Shown in pieces: positions 58,044 through 64,000 of a stretch of DNA of 64,000 bases (the first letter of the stretch is position 1; the number at the start of each line of letters is the position of its first letter). Origin of the DNA: Prescottella subtropica (lineage in GTDB: Bacteria > Actinomycetota > Actinomycetes > Mycobacteriales > Mycobacteriaceae). The stretch is taken from positions 62,001 to 126,000 of the forward strand of contig NZ_SKCH01000008.1 of NCBI RefSeq assembly GCF_005434945.1, in the 5' to 3' direction. The notes below the pieces were generated by a model. It was not told the DNA's origin. It was given only the letters and a program-made list of their open reading frames with translations, and did not search any database. A program made the translations under genes and the position numbers.

Positions 58044-59485
58044 TGGCGAAGGCGGTCCGGATGACTGCGCAGGATGCGTCGTTCTATTTCCTCGACGCGA
58101 GCAACACCCCGATGTACATGGGGTCGCTGGCGGTCCTGCAGTTGCCGGAGTCGGGTCTCGACTTCGAGTCGGTGTTGCGGCTCGTCGAGGGCCGGTTGCA
58201 TCTGGTGCCGCGGTATCGGCAGAAGATCCGCGAGGTGGCGTACGGTCTGGCCCGGCCGGTGTGGGTGGACGACGCCGACTTCGACATCACCTATCACGTG
58301 CGACGGTCCGCGCTGCCGTCGCCGGGCACCGACGACCAGTTGCACGACCTGGTGGCCCGGTTGACGTCGCGTCCGTTGGACACGACGCGCCCACTGTGGG
58401 AGATGTATGTCGTCGAGGGGTTGTCGGGCAACCGGTGCGCGGTGTTCGCCAAGTCGCATTCGGCGCTGGTGGACGGTGCGCAGGCCCTCGACATCGGTCA
58501 GGTGATCCTCGACGAGGACGTCACCCCGGCCGCTGTCGTGGACGATCTGTGGATGCCGGAGCCTGCGCCCGGGGAGCCGGCGCTGGTCGTGGAGGCGCTC
58601 GCCCAGTTGGTGGCGCAGCCGCGGGAGGGGATCGCGACACTGCGGATGACGTTGCGGGACATGAACACTGTCGTCGAGGAGGCGTCCGAGGTGCTCGGGA
58701 AACTGGCGGCGCTGGTCCGGACGGCCGCGCAGCCGGCGCCGTCGAGCCTGTTGAACGTGCCGGTGTCGCGTAATCGCCGGTTCGCGGTGGCACGCACGGA
58801 TCTCGAGCGGTACCGCGAGGTCCGGGCCCGGTACGGCTGTTCGATCAACGACGTGGTGCTCACGGTGGTGGCGGGTGCGATGCGGACGTGGCTGCTGGCG
58901 CGGGGGGAGTCGGTGTCGGAGGCGTCGACGCTGCGGGTGCTCGCGCCGATGTCGATCTGCGAGGCCCGGTCGGGAACGAACGGTGCCACCGTCGTCGACG
59001 TGTGCGGGGGAGGCGAGGTGGGGGCGGAGCATGCGCGGGCGTCGTCGTTCCTGATGGATCTTCCTGTGGGGGAGTCGAATCCGGTGATGCGGCTGTCGCA
59101 CATCCGGCATGCGACGGAGGAGTTCGCGCGGCAGGGCCGGCCGGTGACGGCGCGGACGATGGTCCGGTTGTCGGGTTTCGCGCCGGCGTCGCTGCATGCG
59201 CGGGCGGCGCGGGCCGCGAGCAGTCTGTCGCAGCGCATGTTCAATCTCGTCGTCACGAACGCGCCGGGCCCGCAGATCCCGCTGTATCTGGCGGGGATGC
59301 GGATGACCGAGATGTATCCGGTGTCGCCGCTGCTCGAGAATCAGACGCTCGGCATCGCCCTGACGTCGTACGACGGGTACGTCCACTACGGTTTGAATGC
59401 GGATCGCGACGCCATGCCCGACGTGGACGTGGTGGCCGCATCGTTGCACGAATCTCTCGAGGAGTTGGTGGAGGCCGGTGGCTGA
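58043..59485 (+). CDS. WS/DGAT-type acyltransferase with altered HHxxxDG
   Basis: A 480-residue member of the wax ester synthase/diacylglycerol acyltransferase family that stores acyl chains as triacylglycerol or wax. N-terminal domain with FYFLDASNTPMYMGSLAV, VPRYRQKI and PLDTTRPLWEMYVVEG; C-terminal domain with FNLVVTNAPGPQIPLYL. The catalytic HHxxxDG motif reads H139-S-A-L-V-D-G: the second His, normally the base, is Ser. Activity is therefore uncertain. It starts with GTG at 58043 and is coupled to the HAD gene. The position corresponds to tgs3 of M. tuberculosis. Confidence 0.88.
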   Translation: MAKAVRMTAQDASFYFLDASNTPMYMGSLAVLQLPESGLDFESVLRLVEGRLHLVPRYRQKIREVAYGLARPVWVDDADFDITYHVRRSALPSPGTDDQLHDLVARLTSRPLDTTRPLWEMYVVEGLSGNRCAVFAKSHSALVDGAQALDIGQVILDEDVTPAAVVDDLWMPEPAPGEPALVVEALAQLVAQPREGIATLRMTLRDMNTVVEEASEVLGKLAALVRTAAQPAPSSLLNVPVSRNRRFAVARTDLERYREVRARYGCSINDVVLTVVAGAMRTWLLARGESVSEASTLRVLAPMSICEARSGTNGATVVDVCGGGEVGAEHARASSFLMDLPVGESNPVMRLSHIRHATEEFARQGRPVTARTMVRLSGFAPASLHARAARAASSLSQRMFNLVVTNAPGPQIPLYLAGMRMTEMYPVSPLLENQTLGIALTSYDGYVHYGLNADRDAMPDVDVVAASLHESLEELVEAGG

Positions 59486-59542
59486 ACGGTGGATGGTCGA
59501 GGCACGGACGACGCAGGTGGCGCACACGGTCGGAGGCCGGGC

Positions 59543-60055
59543 ATGAGGGTCTACGTTCCCGCGACCGTCGCGATGCTGCAGAAACTGGTCGCCGACCGGG
59601 AGTTGCTGCCGGTGAGCCGGACCGCGTTCGCGGTGACCCCGGCGCTGCGCGAGGCCTACCACTCGGGTGACGACGACGAACTGTCCGAGGTGGCGATGGC
59701 GGAGGCGGCGCGGGCGTCGCTGCGTCTGCTCGCCTCGGAAACCCCGGACGACCCCGACGCCGATCGGCCGCGGTACCGGCGTGCGGTGATCGCGGCGGAC
59801 GTCGCGGAGGTGAAGCCGCGGCCCGATCTCGACGACGCGGTGGTGCGTCTGGCGGACGTGGTCACCCTCGCCCAGGTGGCGTCGGTGCACGTGGATCTGG
59901 CGGAGGCGGAGCCGGACATCGAGAAGGCGGTCGGTGTGGTCGACGCCGCGGATCTCGGGGACGAGGACGCCGAGTTCGTGCTCGGTGACGCGGAGGATCA
60001 CGAGTTGGCGTGGTACGCGACGCAGGAGTTGGCGTTCCTGCTCGAGCTGCTCTGA
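59543..60055 (+). CDS. DUF6912-family protein
   Basis: A 170-residue homologue of Rv3231c. It opens with [20 protein letters not shown] and contains [20 protein letters not shown] and [20 protein letters not shown]. The protein is acidic and has no membrane segment; the fold is unknown to me. The ATG at 59543 has GGAGG (TCGGAGGCCGGGC) upstream; an earlier frame start at 59489 lacks support. It probably ends the HAD-acyltransferase transcript and precedes the reductase by 115 nt. Confidence 0.83.
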   Translation: MRVYVPATVAMLQKLVADRELLPVSRTAFAVTPALREAYHSGDDDELSEVAMAEAARASLRLLASETPDDPDADRPRYRRAVIAADVAEVKPRPDLDDAVVRLADVVTLAQVASVHVDLAEAEPDIEKAVGVVDAADLGDEDAEFVLGDAEDHELAWYATQELAFLLELL

Positions 60056-60104
60056 CCCGGTCCGGAGCGGCCCCGCAGATCTTTGCCTCGGCTCACTACC
60101 CGGC

Positions 60105-60123
60105 CGTAACTTACGCAACCGTA
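60105..60123 (+). promoter_or_regulatory. Shared promoter element, reductase copy
   Basis: cgtaacttacg (60105-60115) is an 11-bp palindrome around a central C, followed by caacc and gtag. An ATG at 60129, in frame with the reductase, follows four bases after gtag. The same order and spacing occurs before the second desaturase. Likely an operator and promoter. Confidence 0.6.
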
Positions 60124-60170
60124 GCCTCATGGCCTACGCTGGCTACTGCATGATGCGAAAGGGAGGTCGG

Positions 60171-61286
60171 ATGGGACTGAAGAGCTGGATCGAGGCGCCG
60201 GCGGTACGGGTCGCGGGCTCGAACCGGTCGGTGGCGAACGTGGTGCGCGGGGCTGTCACCCGATTGACCACGCCGCTGCTCCCCGACGACTACCTGCACC
60301 TGGTCAACCCGCTGTGGTCGGCGCGTGAGCTGCGTGGCCGCATCGTCGAGGTGCGGCCCGAGACGTCCGACTCCGCGACGCTGGTGATCAAGCCGGGCTG
60401 GGGGTTCGACTTCGACTACCGGCCGGGCCAGTACGTCGGTATCGGCATCCACGTGGACGGACGCTGGCACTGGCGTTCGTACTCGCTCACGTCGGCTCCC
60501 GACATCGACCGCAAGCTGATCTCCATCACCGTCAAGGCGATGCCCGAGGGATTCCTGTCGAGTCATCTGGTCACCGGGGTGCCGTCCGGCACGATCGTGC
60601 GTCTGGCCGCCCCGACCGGCAACTTCGCGTTGCCGTCGCCGCCGCCGGAGAAGATCCTGTTCCTCACCGCGGGCAGCGGCATCACCCCGGTCATCTCGAT
60701 GCTCCGGACGATGGACCGTCGCGGCGACCTGCCCGACGTCGTCCACGTCCATTCGGCGCCGACCGCGGACGACACGATGTTCGCCGGTGAGCTCGCGCAG
60801 CTCGGTGAGGCGCGCGCGTCGTTCCGCTGCCACGTGCAGCACACTCGCACCGACGGCAAGTTCGCGCTGTCCTCGCTCGACGAGGTGTGCCCGGACTGGC
60901 GTGAGCGGCAGACGTGGGCGTGCGGCCCGCTGGCCATGCTCGACGACATCGAGCAGACCTGGGGTGCCGCCGGTCTCGGGGAACAGCTGCACCTCGAACG
61001 GTTCGCGGTTTCGCGCGCCGACCTGTCGGGTGAGGGTGGCACCGTCACGTTCGCCCGCGCCGGCCGGCAGGTGCAGGCGGACGGTGCGACGACGCTGCTC
61101 GAGGCGGGGGAGAAGTCCGGTGTGCTCATGCCGTTCGGCTGCCGCATGGGCATCTGTCAGACGTGTGTGGTCCCGCTCGCGTCCGGGCACGCGGTCGATC
61201 TGCGTACCGGCAAGGAGCACTCCGAGGGTGAGCGCATCCAGACGTGTATCTCTGCGGCGGCGGGCGACTGTACGCTCGACGTGTAA
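60171..61286 (+). CDS. Ferredoxin reductase, desaturase partner (Rv3230c-like)
   Basis: A 371-residue electron-transfer protein. An N-terminal FAD domain (RSYSLTSAP near 102), an NAD(P)H domain ([16 protein letters not shown] near 160; [12 protein letters not shown] near 245) and a C-terminal plant-type 2Fe-2S domain with [10 protein letters not shown] and a fourth Cys in IQTCIS. In M. tuberculosis Rv3230c feeds electrons to the DesA3 stearoyl-CoA desaturase. The ATG at 60171 has GGGAGG upstream; an in-frame ATG at 60129 would be leaderless from the promoter element and is an alternative (14 extra residues). It precedes a desaturase gene by 106 nt. Confidence 0.92.
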   Translation: MGLKSWIEAPAVRVAGSNRSVANVVRGAVTRLTTPLLPDDYLHLVNPLWSARELRGRIVEVRPETSDSATLVIKPGWGFDFDYRPGQYVGIGIHVDGRWHWRSYSLTSAPDIDRKLISITVKAMPEGFLSSHLVTGVPSGTIVRLAAPTGNFALPSPPPEKILFLTAGSGITPVISMLRTMDRRGDLPDVVHVHSAPTADDTMFAGELAQLGEARASFRCHVQHTRTDGKFALSSLDEVCPDWRERQTWACGPLAMLDDIEQTWGAAGLGEQLHLERFAVSRADLSGEGGTVTFARAGRQVQADGATTLLEAGEKSGVLMPFGCRMGICQTCVVPLASGHAVDLRTGKEHSEGERIQTCISAAAGDCTLDV

Positions 61287-61323
61287 CTTTCGAGTGATTT
61301 CGGCATTCGGCGTGTCGTCGGGC

Positions 61324-61379
61324 GCCTGATCCACTGTGCCTGATCTCAGGGCCTGAGTCCCAGTGCCTGATTTACCTGA
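61324..61379 (+). repeat. Short tandem GCCTGA repeats before desaturase 1
   Basis: Four gcctga units start at 61324, 61338, 61351 and 61365, 13-14 bp apart (units such as gcctgatccactgt), followed by a cctga at 61375. They fill the gap between the reductase and desaturase 1, just upstream of the GGAGG ribosome-binding site. Function unknown. Confidence 0.6.
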
Positions 61380-61392
61380 CGGAGGATCCTCG

Positions 61393-62652
61393 GTGGCCAT
61401 CACCGATATCAAAGAGTTCGCCCACCTCACGGACGCCGACATCGAACTGCTCGGTGCCGAGTTGGACACCATTCGCCGTGACGTCGAGGCGTCCCGGGGG
61501 GTGCGTGACGCCCGCTACATCCGCGGGGTGATCCGGGCGCAGCGGTCCCTCGAGCTGGGTGCGCGGGTACTGCTGTTCGGCAGCCGGAAGCGGCCGTTGT
61601 GGGTGCTGGGTACTGGCATGCTCTCGCTGGCCAAGGTCATCGAGAACATGGAACTCGGGCACAACATCTCCCACGGTCAGTGGGATTGGATGAACGACCC
61701 GGAGATCCACTCCACGACGTGGGAGTGGGACATGACGGGTCCGTCGGAGCACTGGAAACGCGCCCACAACTACACCCATCACACGTACACCAACATCGTC
61801 GGCATGGACGACGACGTGGGATTCGGGATCCTGCGGATGACGCGGGACGAGAAGTGGCGGCCGATCAACCTGCTGCAGCCGATCGCGAACGTCGTGCTCG
61901 CGGCCGGGTTCGAGTGGGGTATCGCCCTGCACGACCTCAGTGCGCAGAAGACGCTCGAGGGTGTCGACCCGAAGCAGTGGAACTCCGGTCCCAACCGGCA
62001 GTTCGCGGTCAAGATCGCCCGTCAGGTCGGCAAGGATTTCGTGTTGTTCCCGGTGCTCACCGGGCCGGCGTGGAAGCACACGCTCGCCGCGAACGCGACC
62101 GCGAACCTGGTCCGCAACCTGTGGACGTATGCGGTGATCTTCTGCGGTCACTTCCCGGACGGGGCCGAGAAGTTCACGGTCGAACAGTTCGAGGACGAGA
62201 CCCGGGCGCAGTGGTATCTGCGGCAGATGCTGGGCAGTGCCAACATCGACGCGGGTCCGGTGATGGCGTTCCTGACCGGCAACCTCAGCTACCAGATCGA
62301 GCACCACCTGTTCCCGGATCTGCCGTCCAACCGGTATGCGGAGGTCGCGGCGCGGGTGCAGGCGCTGTGCGCCAAGTACGACCTGCCGTACACGTCCGGG
62401 CCGCTGAGCCGGCAGTACCTGCTCGCGTTGCGCACGATCCACAAGCTTGCGCTGCCGGACCGGTTCCTGGCTCGGACGTCCGACGATGCCCCGGAGACGT
62501 CGTCGGAGCGCAAGTTCGTCTCGACGGGGTCGCGGATCGCGGAGACACTGCGTGTCGACGCCGAGACCGGGCGCCGGCGTGGTCTGCTGTCTGCGCTGCG
62601 TGCGCACGCCGAGGCGCAGGTCGGACGCCGTCGGATGCGGCGTCACGCCTGA
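61393..62652 (+). CDS. Membrane acyl-CoA desaturase 1 (DesA3-like)
   Basis: A 419-residue di-iron desaturase that introduces a double bond into a long acyl-CoA, probably at carbon 9. Histidine boxes: GHNISHGQWDWM near residue 95, HNYTHHTYTN near 127 and QIEHHLFPDLP near 300. Hydrophobic pairs of helices flank the boxes. The GTG at 61393 has GGAGG eight bases upstream. With the upstream reductase it forms a two-component unit. It is about as long as desaturase 2 and shares the N-terminal AITDIKE(F/Y)AHLTDAD block. Confidence 0.92.
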   Translation: MAITDIKEFAHLTDADIELLGAELDTIRRDVEASRGVRDARYIRGVIRAQRSLELGARVLLFGSRKRPLWVLGTGMLSLAKVIENMELGHNISHGQWDWMNDPEIHSTTWEWDMTGPSEHWKRAHNYTHHTYTNIVGMDDDVGFGILRMTRDEKWRPINLLQPIANVVLAAGFEWGIALHDLSAQKTLEGVDPKQWNSGPNRQFAVKIARQVGKDFVLFPVLTGPAWKHTLAANATANLVRNLWTYAVIFCGHFPDGAEKFTVEQFEDETRAQWYLRQMLGSANIDAGPVMAFLTGNLSYQIEHHLFPDLPSNRYAEVAARVQALCAKYDLPYTSGPLSRQYLLALRTIHKLALPDRFLARTSDDAPETSSERKFVSTGSRIAETLRVDAETGRRRGLLSALRAHAEAQVGRRRMRRHA

Positions 62653-62698
62653 TCGGATGTGATCCGCACCACAGTGACTCGCCATTAACCTACGGTGT

Positions 62699-62717
62699 CG
62701 TAACTTACGGTACGGTA
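62699..62717 (+). promoter_or_regulatory. Shared promoter element, desaturase 2 copy
   Basis: cgtaacttacg (62699-62709) then gtacg and gtag, with the desaturase GTG at 62723 following four bases after gtag. TACGGT at 62711-62716 could be the -10 of a leaderless message. An extra aacctacggtg block precedes it. Geometry is identical to the reductase copy. Confidence 0.62.
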
Positions 62718-62722
62718 GGCCC

Positions 62723-63967
62723 GTGGCGATTACGGACATCAAGGAGTACGCGCATCTGACGGATGCCGACGTCGAGGCGCTCGGACGCGAACTCGACGCC
62801 ATCCGCCGGGATGTCGAGGAATCTCGCGGCGAACGCGACGCGCGGTACATCCGCAACACGATCCGGCTGCAGCGCGGCCTCGAGATCGGCGGCCGGGCAG
62901 TGCTGTTCGGCAGCCGCAAGCGTCCGCTGTGGATTCTCGGTGCCGGCATGCTCGGCGTCTCGAAGATCATCGAGAACATGGAACTCGGGCACAACGTGAT
63001 GCACGGGCAGTGGGACTGGATGAACGATCCGGAGATCCACTCGAGCAGCTGGGAATGGGATGTGGTGGGCCCGTCCGCCCACTGGAAGCAGACCCACAAC
63101 TACCTGCACCACAAGTACACCAACATCCTCGGCATGGACGACGATGTGGGATACGGGCTGCTGCGCGTCACCCGGGACCAGCGGTGGAAGCCGTTCAACT
63201 ACGGCAACCTCGCGTACAACACGCTGCTCGCGCTGTTCTTCGAATTCGGTATCGCCGCGCAGCACGTCGAGCTCGGCAAGGTGGCGAAGGGCCGGGACGA
63301 CCGGGCGGAGACCGAGCGCAAGCTGCGTGAGGTCGGCGAGAAGATCGGCAAGCAGCTCGTCAAGGACTATGTCGTCTACCCGGCCCTGACCTGTAAGGCG
63401 TGGAAGTCGACGATGACGGCGAACTTCGCAGCCAGCACGATCCGCAACGTGTGGACCAACGCGGTCATCTTCTGCGGCCACTTCCCCGACGGTGCCGAGA
63501 AGTTCACCAAGGCCGACGTCGACAACGAGACACACGCCGAGTGGTACCTGCGGCAGATGCTCGGCAGCGCCAACATCTCCGGCGGCCCCGTCATGGACTT
63601 CATGACCGGCAACCTCAGCTACCAGATCGAGCACCACATCTACCCGGATCTGCCGTCCAACCGGTACGCCGAGATCGCGGTGAAGGTACGGGCACTGTGC
63701 GAGAAGTACGACCTGCCGTACACCACCGGTCCGCTGCTGGTGCAGTACGCCAAGGCGTGGCGCACCATCGCGAAGCTGTCGCTGCCGAACAAGTACCTCG
63801 TCGCCACCGTCGACGACGCCCCCGAGACGGCATCCGAACGCAAGTTCGGCGGCAACACCGCCGCGACGATCGACCCGGTCACCGGGCAGCGCCGCGGACT
63901 CGGTGCGGCCATCGCGGCCGGCCGCAAGCGCCGCGGACTGCGCGCACTGCTGGCACGGAAGCGCTGA
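62723..63967 (+). CDS. Membrane acyl-CoA desaturase 2 (DesA3-like)
   Basis: A 414-residue paralogue of desaturase 1. Histidine boxes: GHNVMHGQWDWM near 95, HNYLHHKYTN near 127 and QIEHHIYPDLP near 298. It differs by a charged insert (KGRDDRAETERKLREVGEKI) in the middle and a basic C-terminus (AAGRKRRGLRALLARKR). The GTG at 62723 is six bases after a possible -10 and has no Shine-Dalgarno, so translation is probably leaderless. No dedicated reductase follows within the window; it may share the upstream one. Substrate specificity could differ from paralogue 1. Confidence 0.92.
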   Translation: MAITDIKEYAHLTDADVEALGRELDAIRRDVEESRGERDARYIRNTIRLQRGLEIGGRAVLFGSRKRPLWILGAGMLGVSKIIENMELGHNVMHGQWDWMNDPEIHSSSWEWDVVGPSAHWKQTHNYLHHKYTNILGMDDDVGYGLLRVTRDQRWKPFNYGNLAYNTLLALFFEFGIAAQHVELGKVAKGRDDRAETERKLREVGEKIGKQLVKDYVVYPALTCKAWKSTMTANFAASTIRNVWTNAVIFCGHFPDGAEKFTKADVDNETHAEWYLRQMLGSANISGGPVMDFMTGNLSYQIEHHIYPDLPSNRYAEIAVKVRALCEKYDLPYTTGPLLVQYAKAWRTIAKLSLPNKYLVATVDDAPETASERKFGGNTAATIDPVTGQRRGLGAAIAAGRKRRGLRALLARKR

Positions 63968-64000
63968 CCTCCGGTCCGACGAGTCCTGGACTCAGGTCCA

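Overview
The window is a high-GC actinobacterial chromosome segment. Gene content and order match the Mycobacteriales, and the alkane-hydroxylase cluster (alkB-rubA1-rubA2-TetR) and the protocatechuate genes (fused pcaL, pcaHG-pcaBL-pcaR-pcaF) point to Rhodococcus or a close relative. Much of it is collinear, in blocks, with the M. tuberculosis Rv3229c-Rv3279c region as I remember it; that comparison is from memory, not from an alignment. Protein-coding density is very high, GTG starts and 1-4 nt gene overlaps are common, and no rRNA, tRNA, transposase, phage gene or CRISPR array was seen. No stretch above 300 bases lacks a gene.

Layout. (1) 1-7362: the end of birA, two small membrane proteins, then on the minus strand a class F-type sortase and two paralogous secreted thioester-domain (TED) surface proteins with Gly-Ser-Leu stalks, then a PH-domain membrane protein. 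(2) 7402-13704: an OmpR-type two-component pair, GtrA, purK-purE and a NarL-type two-component pair. (3) 13712-18946: cell-envelope sugar genes: a TIGR03089 protein, a LytR-CpsA-Psr protein, rmlD, wbbL and GDP-mannose pyrophosphorylase, followed by an SGNH hydrolase. (4) 19858-31877: an aromatic catabolic block: an AAHS-type permease, an IclR regulator, pobA, an epimerase-like gene, pcaHGBLRF (minus) and pcaIJ (plus). It carries 4-hydroxybenzoate via protocatechuate to succinyl-CoA and acetyl-CoA and looks inserted into the conserved backbone. (5) 31942-40620: Nudix, fbiB-fbiA (F420), whiB2, a degenerate metallopeptidase, DUF3499, phosphomannomutase, a SIS-like protein and manA. (6) 40687-47822: CDF transporter, amino-acid permease, alkB-rubA1-rubA2-tetR, S-adenosylhomocysteinase, thymidylate kinase. 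(7) 47906-56897: mtrA-mtrB-lpqB, comF, hpf, secA. (8) 56913-63967: an Rv3235-like protein, then HAD, WS/DGAT-like acyltransferase and DUF6912, then a ferredoxin-type reductase with two tandem acyl desaturases.

The best candidates for something new are: the sortase plus two TED adhesins, which end in AAKTG, a variant of LAXTG, next to a sortase with no arginine after its catalytic cysteine; a family of three near-identical 40-nt palindromes that begin GTGCGC and sit in three different gene contexts; paired 15-bp operators, always 19 bp apart, at three promoter regions of the aromatic block; a hairpin that buries the ribosome-binding site of the epimerase gene; a shared promoter element with identical geometry in front of the reductase and the second desaturase; and a WS/DGAT protein whose HHxxxDG motif reads HSxxxDG.
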